Shown here in pieces: positions 34,750 through 46,254 of a DNA stretch of 64,000 bases. The notes beneath the pieces were generated by a model that had not been told where the DNA came from, made no database searches, and saw only the letters and a program-made list of their open reading frames with translations. Each line of letters begins with the position of its first letter. The first letter of the stretch is position 1. The stretch lies in NCBI RefSeq assembly GCF_024139115.2, contig NC_085141.1, forward strand, positions 428,066,338-428,130,337, written 5' to 3'. Both the position numbers and the translations under genes were made by a program. The DNA is from Armigeres subalbatus (Eukaryota > Arthropoda > Insecta > Diptera > Culicidae).

Positions 34750-36420
34750 ATGAGTGAAGCAAAAAATAATTCTTTTGATGATGCGTTAGGCATGGATGTG
34801 CTAAATCCCTTTGCCAATGGGGGGTTTGGCGAGGAGCGAGGAGTGACGGAGGCTGCAGCTAGCAGCACCAGAGTCTCCCCAGCAGTGATGGGGTATAGCC
34901 CTATCAGCACGCTCGGCGGTCCACTACTCGGGATGCGGGTGGTCGTCGAGGAACTCGATGATATCATCGAGCTCGCGAGCGCAAGGCAGAACATCAGTAA
35001 GAACTGAAGCAGAACCTTTGGATGATCCGCTAGGCTGTTCGAGTTGCAAGACAAGATAGGATGTGTTTGTCAGGCGGGTGGTGGGAAGAGAGAAGGCCGA
35101 CAAAGGTGCCCAAACCGATGCCTTATCCTTCCTTTGAAGAGTGGATATGGCCCAAGAGGCGATTGATTTCGCCCTGACTTCCAATGAGGAAAAAACTGTA
35201 CCTAACCCGAAACGGCTCAGGCAGCAATCCGGCGAAGGCGCTCAAGGGAACGCCAAGCGACGTGTGACAATAAAGGCCAAACGTTGTCTGGGCGGAGCTG
35301 ATCGGGGTGCAGAGGAGCCCGAAGGGCGTCGACCCGAAAAGGTGACTTCTCGGCCCAGAAAGACGAAAGGCACCAACCAGACGCAAGTCGCTGCATCGCA
35401 AGAGGATACCAGGTGGCCGGTGCCATCGGAACAAGGGACCGAAAATCCCTGGCAGCTGGTCAGTATGGCAAAGCGGAAGTCGAACGCATCTCGACTCCAG
35501 CTAAGCTAAGAGGCGAACAAGGAGGCGAAGCTTTGTTGATGAAAACTGATAAGGAAAAGTACGCTGAAGTCCTTCAATCGACGCGGGCGGCCGAAAAGCT
35601 TTCGGCGCTGGGTCAGGACGTGCGAAGCGTCAGACGCACCAAAACCGGTGAAACGATCTTGGCTCTGAAACGCGGAGTGCAGGCTAGTGGGATTGACTAC
35701 AGGAAGCTGGCCCAAGAGCTCTTGGGTGACGGCGACGAGGTAAGGTCGTTGGAGGCGGAAGTGACCCTCTAGTGAAGCAACTGGACGAGGTCACGAACGC
35801 CGACGACGTCAGAGACCAGTGCGGTACAGAGGTCGAGAAGTCTTTAGTCTTCAGTGTCTCGTAAGTCGAGTCAAGTACGAGACACTGAAGACGGCCTTAC
35901 TGTTGAGGTCGAAATACGTATCTGTCAAGATACAATTAAGTGGTGGAATTCAATGGGATTGTACAAACTCGTCTTATGACAAGGGAAACTCCAGATGCAT
36001 TAAGCCCGGACAGGTGCTATCGGTGCTTGGAGTCAGGGCACAAGTCCTGCAACTGTAAGGGTCCAGATCGTAGCAACATGTGTCGTCGTTATGGTGAGGA
36101 AGGACACAAGGCGCAGGAATGTGATTAGGCACCAAAGTGCCTCATCTGCGCCAGCTAAAAGCAAGCCTGTAACCACGTTATGGGTGGACCTTCGTGTCCC
36201 ATCGGAGAGACGAACAAGAAGAAGCCGTGAAAGTAACACAGGTGAGAGTTACCATTGTGCAACTGCTGTGGTAGTCGGTTTCGGAATCGAGGACCGATGT
36301 TGCACTCTTTTCCGACCCGTACAACGTCCCTGTCGATAACGGCAATTGGGTGGCGGACGGGTCTGGGATGGCGGCTATTTGCACGACGGGCGGTAGCCGA
36401 TGAGAAAATGTGCAGGTTGA
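34750..36420 (+). mobile_element. R1/LOA-type retrotransposon: gag ORF1 and start of ORF2, broken
   Basis: ORF1 pieces in several frames (34750-35007, 35141-35509, 35413-35772, 35940-36128) end in zinc knuckles CYRCLESGHKSCNC and CRRYGEEGHKAQEC, then KCLICAS. A trace of ORF2 endonuclease (DVALFSDPYNVP, NWVADGSGMAA) lies at about 36290-36390 before the sequence switches to an RTE element. A palindromic repeat interrupts ORF1 at 35838-35955. Confidence 0.7.
35838..35955 (-). repeat. Dispersed GATACGTATTTCGACC repeat, copy 1
   Basis: Contains CGAGTCAAGTACGAGACACT and GTCGAAATACGTATCTG. The opposite-strand copy is at 53229-53325. Confidence 0.6.
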
Positions 36421-37683
36421 GGATCAAAGGCCGGATCTTCAACTTCAGCATAATCAAAGGAAGCATTCTACGCGCAGCTGGAAAGTGAGTATTACGACAG
36501 CTGCCCAAGCCACGAAGTCAAAATCATCATAGGAGATTTGAACGCTCAAGTTGACCAAGAGGAGGAGCTTAGACCAACTATTGGGAAGTTCAGCGCTCAC
36601 CGACTGAAGAACGAAAACGGTCTACAACTAATTGATTTCGCCGCCTCCAAGAATATGGCCATTCGCAGCACCTACTTCCAACACAGCCTCCCGTATCGAT
36701 ACACCTGGAGATCACCACTGCAGACCGAATCACAAATCAACCATGTTCTGATTGTTGGACGGCACTTTTCCGACATTATCGTCGTCAGAACATATCGTGG
36801 CGCTAACATCGACTCTGACCACTATCTGGTGATGGTTAAACTGTGCCCAAAACTATCCGTTATCAACAATGTTCGGTACCGACGACCGCCGCGGTACAAC
36901 CTAGAGCGATTGAAGCAACCTGATGTCGCCACTTCATACGCATCTCGAGGCAGCGTTGCCGGAAGAGGGTGAGCTCGATGGGGCCCCTCTTGAGGACTGC
37001 TGGAATACAGTCAAAGTAGCCATTAACGACGCAGCGGAGAACAACGTCGGATATGTGGGACAAAGTCGACGGAACGATTGGTTCGACGAAGAGTGCAGAC
37101 AGATTCTGGAGGAGAAGGACGCAGCGCGGGCGGTCGCGGTGCAGCGAGGTACCCGGCAGAACGTGGAACGTTATAGACGGAAGCGGAGACAGCAGACCCG
37201 CCTTTTTCAGGAGAAGAAACGCCACATGGAAGAAGCGGAGTGCGAGATGGAACAGCTGTGCCGTTCTCAAGAAACGCGCAAGTTCTATCAGAAGCTCAAC
37301 GGATCCCGCAAAGGCTTCGTCCCGCGAGCCGAAATGTGCTTGGATAAGGATGGGAGCATCTTGACGGACGAACGTGTGGTGATCGAAAGGTGGAAGCAGC
37401 ACTACGAGGAACATTTGAATGGCGCTGAGAGTACAGGCAGTGAAAGTCAAGGCAGCGATGAGATGATGATTTGTTCGTTGATTTCAAGGCGACATACGAC
37501 AGTATAGACCGCGTAGAGCTATGGAAAATTATGGACGAGAACAGCTTCCCTGGGAAGCTTACCAGACTGATCAAAGCAACGGTGGATGGTGTGTTGTTGA
37601 TGGACTCCAGTTCGTTCGAATCGCGCCGGGGTCTAAGACAAGGTGATGGACTTTCGTGCCTGTTGTTCAACATTACGCTAGAA

Positions 37684-39145
37684 CAGGCCTGCCCAACCTT
37701 TTCATGCCACGGGCCAATTTTCCAAAATTAACACCGGATGGCGGGCCAAAAAAAAAAATCAAATTTTAAGTTTTTTCTCCTTTTTCCACAATGGCAAAAA
37801 AATCTTCAGAAAAAAACTAAACACTATTGAATTGCGTTCAATTTTTTTTTACGTAACAGGTCTTTTGATTGAAAAAAATTAACATGAAAGCTTTCGAGTT
37901 GGATAATAATAACAGCTTTATGTTCAAGTCATTGGGATGTTTGGTAATGTCTACCAGAAAAGCTAAGTCACTCGCCCAGAAGTGTCGCAATGCCAGTGCC
38001 GGCCCCATCGGTTGTAAGGCTACTTAAGTTTTTAGAGGAGCGTCAAGCACCTTCATATAGCTCCTCTCAGATCCTTTTCGGTAGTCGTTCCACTCATTGG
38101 GTTCAAAGCTACTAATTCCCCTGTGATTTAAAGATGATCAGCTACTTGCACCATGTTTTCAACATAGAATTTGAAGTACCGTGACCTGCCCTAATTCCGC
38201 GCATCGCTTAATACCGTGGTTTTCATAAAAAATCAGAATCTGGGTATCATGGACATCACATTATTTGGTAAAATGTTTAAACATAATATGTTTGAACATT
38301 TCACCAAATAATACGATGTCCATGATAGCCAGGTTCTGATTTTTGATGAAAACCACGGTATTAGGCGATGCGCGGAATTAGGGCAGGTCACGGTATACGG
38401 CTTTTCCGCGTAACGTAGTTTTCAAATCTTCTGCTAGAAGTTTTACTCACCGTGTTCCGAGGCAAATTAATGCTATTGAAGGAGACTTTTTCCTTAGGGC
38501 ACACAATGCCGACAATAGCCGATGTGCATCCCTTAACAAGTTTTCCGTCATAGAATAGTTTCATTCGTTTTGCCAACATGTCAAACGTACAACGTGAAAA
38601 CACAGTGTGTTTCATATCAACCTTTAGTTTCATTGGGTCACTCGGGTCAAACAATCCAGCCATTTCCAAATATGTATTTTAAAATATTATTCTTTGGTTT
38701 CAAATACGAATAAAAGGATTATTGGAACACATAAATTAAAGGGCTAGATTACCAGATTTTTGCGTTAACTAGTGATATCTTGCAGTATTTATTAATAAAT
38801 TATAAGAAAGAAGCTTCTCGGGTCGCAAAGATAGACCTGTGGGCCGGTTATGATGTAAATATAAATAATGGGTAATGAGTTACTCACTGGTTGAGCTCAA
38901 ATAGACTCCAAAAATGGAGGTTGGGGATGTTTATTTGAATGCATCACGATTAAAAAGTTGTAGGTGGATTTGAATAAATTTTAAGTTTTTCCCATATATA
39001 TTTCCACATAAACATAAAGTAACTTCGCGCCACCCCTAAATGGTCACCGAATTGCCTGAAATTTTGCCAGAACTCGTATATTATCAAAATGATGCTAATA
39101 GACATATGGGAGTTGTAATTTTCAAACATTTTTGAAATGTGAACT
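37684..39145 (-). mobile_element. hAT transposon remnant (ZBED5/GTF2IRD2-like transposase)
   Basis: Begins CAGGCCTGCCCAACC, a hAT-type terminus, just inside the RTE RT. Minus-strand protein traces match the vertebrate GTF2IRD2/ZBED5 type of hAT transposase: VFSRCTFDMLAKRMKLFYDG (38669-38388) and, near 38000-37890, WASDLAFLVDITKHPNDLN. A palindromic MITE sits between them. The far terminus was not found, so the right border is approximate. Confidence 0.65.
38179..38393. mobile_element. Palindromic TA-flanked MITE, 215 bp
   Basis: Termini CCGTGACCTGCCCTAATTCC and complement, near-perfect inverted halves, flanked by TA (38177-38178 and 38394-38395). Inserted in the hAT remnant. Confidence 0.8.
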
Positions 39146-39869
39146 GCCCTACTGTACACTCGCCTGAAACGTGAAGCAACAAAAGTTGGACTGGTGGTGA
39201 ATGCGTCAAAGACAAAGTACATGCTTGTGGGCGGAACCGAGCGCGACAGAGCCCGCCTGGGAAGCAGTGTTACGATAGACGGGGATACCTTCGAGGTGGT
39301 CGAGGAATTCGTCTACCTTGGATCCTTGCTAACGGCTGATAACAATGTTAGTCGTGAAATTCGAAGGCGCATCATCTGTGGAAGTCGGGCCTACTACGGG
39401 CTCCAGAAGAAACTGCGGTCAAAAAAGATTCGCCACCGCACCAAATGTGTCATGTACAAGACGCTAATAAGACCGGTTGTCCTCTACGGACATGGACAAT
39501 GCTCGAGGAGGACTTGCAAGCATTCGGAGTATTCGAAAGACGGGTGCTTAGGACCATCTTTGGCGGTGTGCAAGAAGACGATGTGTGGCGGCGAAGAATG
39601 AACCACGAGCTCGCCCAACTCTACGGCGAACCCAGTATCCAGAAAGTAGCTAAAGCCGGAAGGGTACGATGGCCAGGACATATTGCAAGAATGCCGGACA
39701 GCAACCCTGCAAAGATGGTGTTCGCTTCCGATCCGGCAGGTACGAGACGGCGTGGAGCGCAGCGAGCGAGATGGGCAGACCAGGTGCAAAACAACTTGGC
39801 GAGCGTGGGGCGTATCCGAGGATGGTGAGATGCTGCCTCGAACCGTGTATTGTGGCGTCAAATTGTTGG

Positions 39870-42090
39870 TATGGAGGTAGTTTTCAAGAACGGCGGTGTG
39901 AAAGTGTTCAAAGACGGTGAAGTCGTTGCGAGCTAGGGTTGCGAGTGGCCAGCGCCGTGGATTGCAATATGGGATGGACTTTTATGCGATGAACGAAGCA
40001 GCTTCTTTGCTGTTTCGTGCGGGAAGATTCTGAAGTGCAATGAACTATGGCATCGACGTTTCGACCACTTGAGGGAGAAGAACTTGGAAAACATTATGAA
40101 GAAAAAGATGGTGAAAGGTATTGACAAGAGTGTTTGTGATGAGAAAAATGAAATGTATTGCAAGTCTTGCATCGAGGCAAAGTAGACTTGGAAACCGTTT
40201 TCTGAAAGCTCGGGAAAGAGATCGTCTCGTGTGTTAGAGCTGATTCACACAGATGTGAGTTTCATCGACGAATGGAGTAGATTCACCATCATCTACCGGA
40301 TGCAGTTCAAGAGTGAGGTGCTAGATTGCTTCAAGCAATACGAGGCAATGGTGACGGCGAAGTTCGAGCACAAAATATCGCGCATTCGGTGTGACAACGA
40401 CGCTGAGTACCGAAATGCAAATTTTGAACGTTTCTGTCGTAAGAGAAGAATCCAGATGGAGAGTACTGTACCATACACACCAGAACAAAACGGCGTCAGC
40501 GAGCGAATGAACCGAACACTGGTGGAGAAGGCACGAGCGATGCTTTTCGGTTCCATTATGCGCTCTTTTGGATGGTAAAACTCCTTCCGAGTTGTGGAGG
40601 GACACAAACCTGATGTGTCTGGATTACACGTATGGGGAAGTCCTGCGTATTGCCATGTACCGAAGGAACGTCGTAAGAAGTTGGATAGCAAGACATGGGA
40701 AGGGATTTTTCTCGGATACCACTGTAACGGATACCACTGAAAGTGGTAGTGCTGCGCGATGTGATCATCAACGAGACTGGTGACAAAGCTCAGGAGAAAA
40801 ATGAATTGTCTGATGTAGTGGAGATCAGAAAACAGCGGTTTAATTCTGACTCTGGAAGCGAATCCGACGATTGCAGTGATAGTGAAACCGAAGAAACAGG
40901 TAATGGTCTGGATAGTCTGGATGTTTCAGCAGATCAATACGAGGACTGTGAAAATTCAGCAGAGGATTCAGATTCGACAGAGGAACAAGATACAGCATCA
41001 GGGCATCAGGAGGTCGCGATCGTTGTGCTAAGAACCACCAATATGGCACAAGGATTACGATATGAGTTGTGCCATGGCTTTGAGTGCAATGACGAGACGA
41101 GGAAGGAAGATGAGGAAGGAAGGAGGACGAGATGAGGATGCGTGACGATTGGCCGACGTGGAATACTGTCATCGGTGAGGAAATGAAGTCCCACGAGAAG
41201 AATGTGAACTGCCACAAGGAAGGAAGGCCGTATATTGCAAGTGGATGTTTGGTATTAAACGTGGCGAAGACGGAGGTGTCAACCGATACAAGGCTAGGCT
41301 GGTGGCGCGTGGATTTAGCCAGCGATACGGATACGACTACATCGATACGTATGCTCCAGTGGCAAGGTTGGGCACGGTCCGAACGGTACTAGCTATGGCG
41401 AACCAGGAACGTCTAGAAGTCCATCAGATGGACATCAAGACGTCGTTTTTGAACGGAAATCTTCGGGAAGAAATATTCATGACGTTGCCAGAAGGTATGG
41501 AAGGTACACCGGGCAAAGTCTGCCGGCTGAATCGAGCGTTTTACGACCTTAACCAGGCATCTAGGGCCTGGAACGAGAGGTTCCATGGACTGGTGACCAA
41601 GCTTGGATTTCGGCGTAGCGAGAATGATCGTTGTCTGTACGTACGAGGAGAAGGCAGTTCGATGCTATTTTTGCTGTTATATGTCGACGACATTCTTATT
41701 GTTGGACGGAATTTGGTGGAGATTTCAAAGTTGAAGAAGCGTTTAGTACAGTATGGCCCATAAAAAAAATGCGAAAATATTTTTAAACTTATGTTTTTTA
41801 CATTAAATGGTTATTTCTACTATTCATACATATGTGTAAGCAAAAACATTTGTATCTAGTGAATGTATTAATGAAAAAAAATGTTACTATGTAACATAGC
41901 CTCTCAACTATGTAACTACGTAACTATAATTTTGATGTTTTTGCATTTTTTATGGACCATACTGTAGATTTGGCATGGAGGGTTGTAAACCGGTTACAAC
42001 GCCAATGGAGTGTCCTTTGAAATTGACGAAGGGAATTGAAAAGGATAGAACAACTCAACCATATAATATCTGCACTGAAACCACTGTGCG
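39870..42090 (+). mobile_element. Copia retrotransposon copy 2 (integrase and RT), broken
   Basis: GAG-pre-integrase (LWHRRFDHLREKNLENIM, then CKSCIEAK) at about 40040-40180, integrase core (LIHTDVSF, RCDNDAEYRNANFERF, QNGVSERMNRTLVEKARAML) at 40231-40578, an acidic linker and RT (ARLVARGFSQRYGYDY, MDIKTSFLNGNL, LLLYVDDILIVG) at 41245-41750. Copia protein resumes after a MITE with GMEGCKPVTTPMECPLKL at about 41972. Stops and frameshifts throughout. Confidence 0.85.
41749..41964. mobile_element. TA-flanked MITE in Copia RT, 216 bp
   Basis: Termini CAGTATGGCCCATAAAAAA and TTTTTTATGGACCATACTG with TA at 41747-41748 and 41965-41966. Tc1/mariner-type. Confidence 0.75.
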
Positions 42091-42292
42091 ACGAAGCAAC
42101 CCCCATCGTTAGTGATGCGCTCATGCAGCGTTGCGCGCGAAGAGAAAAGGAGAGAAAAGCCAGTTGTCAATGAATTTGTTTCATTATCTTTTTGTTACTG
42201 AACATGAATAAATACGTTTTTGTATTTGCTTTGTAAATCGCGTTGTTTCGTTTCTTGTTCCATATTCCCGGCCGAATTTCCAATCCCTCAAG
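42091..42292. other. Possible LTR remnant; no gene
   Basis: An AATAAA-like TGAATAAATACG near 42205 lies between the Copia and RTE fragments and could be an LTR end. Confidence 0.25.
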
Positions 42293-42959
42293 AGAAGCAG
42301 CACTACGAGGGACATTTAAATAGCGCCGAGAGTACAGTGAAAGTCGAGGCAGCAGAGGAGATGACTACGTCAGTTCAGCGAACGATTGAAGCCAACCAGC
42401 GCCCGCCTTGAGGATGAGTTAAGGATGGTATCGGAGCTGAGCTCATCAAGATGGGCCCGGAAAAACTGGTCACTTGCCTTCACAAACTGATAGTCATAAT
42501 CTAGGAAACTGAACAGCTACCGGAGAAGTGGAAGGAAGGGGTCATATGCCCCATCTACAAGAAAGGTGACAAACTGGAGTGTGAGAACTCTCGAGCGATC
42601 ACCATCCTTAATGCTGCCTTCAAAGTGATATCCCAAAGCATCTTCCGACATCTGTCACCATTACCCGAGCAAAGCTTGAGAGCAAATCGATAACTAATTT
42701 TGTTCTTGTGAAATCGCCTAATTTTGATAACTCAGGTTGATATCCTTTTGGTTGGAGATCGAAGTGTGCCGTGTAAACAAATGGACGTATTTTTGTTTTA
42801 TAAAAAAATTGTTTCCGTCAAAAACAGAAAAAAAGTGTTATTAAAAAATATAAAAGGTGTGCGGAATATTCAAGGACGAAAGAAGAAAGAAAAAATCAAC
42901 CAGAATATAGAAAGTCATGTATGAGGAGCAGCAACACCTGTAACACCTGTCGACGTATA

Positions 42960-44936
42960 AGAGGACCTAATGCCATGTACATACTACTTCCGGAGTTTGG
43001 TATCAATTTGATAATTTCTATTATCAGTAATATGGTGACCATGCAGGTATTTAAGAACATTCATACTTAGTGCCAGGTCATTTGGACGCTGCTGCCATAC
43101 TTCTGAGGATGCTGCCCAATTTTCGTCCTTGAGGCGTTGAGTAGCTCAGTTGTGAGACTCATTTCCTGGGGCAGTTTGGGATTTTTCTATATTGTAGAAA
43201 TTTTTTTTGGCTTGTATTTCGCAGAGTGTGCCAGTGAAATCAAATAATGCGTGATAAGATTGGACAAGTTTATTCAATAGTCGTTATGAAACCTCCCCTA
43301 ACCGAATGGCGTATTGTTTACACGTTTTACTAAGTTCTTCAATATCAGGTACCCCAAACAACCATCGACAATATTACTAATAGGCCACATTTTTATCTTT
43401 AATGTGAATGCTTTAAATATTTCTAGTTTGTATGCATTGTCCTTAATTCATGATGTTATCAGTTATCTTAACTTCGAAAATAAGACATAAAACAGACTTA
43501 ATCCTTATTTAGGATGGTCCAGTTCTTTAAATTTTCATAATATTTTTTTCCATCAATTGAAATTAATTTGGAAAATAGCTTACACTGCTGCATCATACGA
43601 ACAGGCAACTGGGTGGAGCTAATAATTCAACAAGCGATTGCATTTTCATTGCACACCCCCCGTTGTCGAAATTATCCCCTCCTCCCCTATGTATAGGGGT
43701 ATGGTCACCAAACACCAAAGTCATGTTGAATATTTGTATGTTTTTTAAACTCCTGGTTAGGAAATTTTTTACCGTTTTTGTTAACTTTTTTGGTGTAACG
43801 CCACTAAAATTTAAAAATGCTTAGTATAAAAATTGCATTCAATATACATTCAAGATATATTTATAAATACTTGTATTGAATCGGCTGACATCTATAAAAA
43901 AAACACAAATACAATCTAGTTGGTGTTCCAGAATTTTGATATTGAGGTGCCCCCACTTAGTTAGTTCGTTGAAATTTCTATTCATCTCTATGTAAATGAA
44001 AACCAGCAACTATCTATTAGTTTCTCTCACGGGTAACGAGTAAACTGTACATTTCTCGCTTAATTTTTCAGAGGACCTAGATAGCATTTTTTTCATGCAT
44101 TGGTTTGAGTATTGCAAGCAACAGACTAATATGAAAGCTTTTGATTGCAGTACTCAAATTGATTTGTGAGGAAGGTGTTGTTTTACCTTTTGAAAAGTTA
44201 AGCGAGATTTCTTTTGTGTTGTCCGCTTGGTTAATTTGTTTTCTTTTTATCGTGTACTAGTTAATCCACATTCCCGGTAATCCATAACAAATGTATCACT
44301 GCATGGAAAACATTCTCTTTTATTGTCCCCAATCACAACTCGTATTTAACATTCTTTATTACGATTATTTAAACATTTTTTTCTATTAAACCTATACATC
44401 AAATTGTTTTGTGAGAAACAGAGTAGAACATGATATGCCAAATATACGGTAAGATAATCGTTTTGAACATAAAGTGTACTGGCGTCTTACTACGTTTCCG
44501 TGCTAAACAAATCGAGTACACGTTTTCATACCGAGATTTAGGTATATGTTGAAAATATTGCAGGCCAGTTTTTCTTTTCATTTTTCGTGCGCAGAACGAT
44601 CCCACGATCACCAAAATGTTTTGTTCTACGTTGTGCAAATGAGTAAATTAATTAACAAATACAGAACAATCGCGAAATCTCGCGCTTAGTTTCATGCACG
44701 GCTGTGTGGATCGATTTCTCTTCGTCGATGTTTTCTTTTCATTATTGTACCGAATTGTGCTGGTTTGTCGATAATTTAATAGTTCGGTGTGATAAAGGAT
44801 GATTGTGTATCTTGCACCAGAATCTATAATCATGGTTGTAGCTTTTGAAACAATTGAGTTATTAACAAACTATAAAATCGATTGAGAGGGGTCGGTTAAT
44901 ACAGTTGCGCCCCTGTTTGTTTGTTTAAATTAATTA
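42960..44936. other. No gene in the body of the unclassified retroelement
   Basis: AT-rich with short ORFs only. Near 44590-44690 a unit with CAGAACGATCCCACGATCA resembles the subrepeats at 45370 and 45490. Confidence 0.4.
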
Positions 44937-45328
44937 CCCGAGCAAAGCTTGAGAGCACATCGATAACTGATTTTGTTGTTGTGAAATTGCCTAATTTTGA
45001 TAACTCAGGTTGATATCCTTTTGGTCGTTTTAACGGTTAAAAGATCAAAATCTACAGCAGAAAATCTTACTGTGACATCAAATCGAAAACTATTCCTGCT
45101 ATCGATGAGAGCAAATCGAAAACTAATTTTGATATTGGTTCTGATAACAAAATTAGTACACAGTGTGCTGTCAGATCATACAATTTAGAAATCTACAGCA
45201 AAATGAGATCAAAATATGTAATCAATCATGATGATTCATATTTGAAAACAAATTATGATTTCGATTTGATGTCAAAATCAAAATATGTTTTCTATATGCT
45301 CTCATTATGTTTTCAGACTTTGCTCGGG
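44937..45328. mobile_element. CCCGAGCAAAG-type MITE copy 2, complete (392 bp)
   Basis: Termini CCCGAGCAAAGC and CTTTGCTCGGG flanked by TA (44935-44936, 45329-45330). The interior repeats GAGAGCAAATCGAAAACTAA-like words in both orientations. Confidence 0.8.
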
Positions 45329-45344
45329 TAGCAAATGAAATTAG

Positions 45345-45860
45345 TGCGCGTCCGATTGTGTTTCCTTTAATGAGCAGAACGATCGCGCGATCATAGAGAT
45401 ATCAGGCTTTGCGTTGTGCGGGTAAATAAATTAATTACAAAATAAAAATTTTGTGCGTGTTCTATCGTGTTTCTATTGGTACGCAAAGCGATCGCGCGAT
45501 CATCGAAATATTTTGTTCTGCAAAGTGCGGTCGTCATCAAACTACACGCTACACACGGCAAACCGTTTACCAAAACGAACCCTGCTACACTTCCTACCCC
45601 ATATATCCAACATCCCAGTGATTTCTCGTGGAAGTGCAGATGACTCGTCGGCTTCCATTAAAGCGAGTATCACGTCAACAATTTCCTACCTATTCCCTAA
45701 TTGACCTGCATTCGGACACGGCCGGCGCTGGTATTGCTTGACTTTGGGTCACCAGTTTTTACACATTGAGGATGATGTTAGTCCCAAACACCATCTGTTG
45801 GTTCTCTGTGTAATAACAGCTGACCTGGCAATAACGGAGTAGCAACCGTGGGCGGTCAAT
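45345..45860 (+). repeat. 3'-end repeat, copy 1 (pair with 56822-57361)
   Basis: Starts with two diverged units containing AACGATCGCGCGATCAT and GTGTTTCTATT. A conserved 310-base block (CAAACTACACGCTACAC to GGGCGGTCAAT) follows. Confidence 0.75.
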
Positions 45861-45861
45861 C

Positions 45862-46254
45862 CCCGAGCAAAGCTCTAGAGCAAATCGATAACTAATTTTG
45901 TTATTGTGAAATCGCTTAATTTTGATTACTCAGGTTGATATCCTTTTGGTCGTTTTAACGGTTAAAAGATCAAAATCTATAGCAGAAAAATCTTACTGTG
46001 ACATCAAATCGAAAACTATTCCTGCTATCGATGACAGCAAATCGAAAACTAATTTTGATATTGGTTCCGATAACAAAATAAGTACACAGTTTGATGTCAG
46101 ATCATACGATTTAGAAATCAACAGCGAAATGAGATCAAAATATGTAATCAGTCATGATGATTTATATTTGAAAACAAATTATGATTTCAATTTGATATCA
46201 ATATCAAAATATGTTTTCTATATGCTCTCATGATGTTTTCAGACTTTGCTCAGG
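45862..46254. mobile_element. CCCGAGCAAAG-type MITE copy 3
   Basis: Same element as at 44937, inserted at the start of the CATGCT-repeat tail of the retroelement. Flanks read TC rather than TA, and the right end is CTCAGG. Confidence 0.72.

Larger units (their letters stand above)
36421..39869 (+). mobile_element. RTE-like retrotransposon copy 2, split by a hAT remnant
   Basis: Endonuclease from about 36421 (KIIIGDLNAQVDQEEE, TWRSPLQTESQINHVLI, NIDSDHYLVMVKL), the linker (37000-37450) and RT start (DRVELWKIMDENSFPGKL, RRGLRQGDGLSCLLFNITLE) to 37683. The RT then resumes at about 39146 (LKREATKVGLVVNASKTKYM) and runs through the post-RT block (VWRRRMNHELAQLYGEPSI, GTRRRGAQRARW) to about 39868. 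About 130 bases around the FADD box are missing at the break. Multiple frameshifts. Confidence 0.8.
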
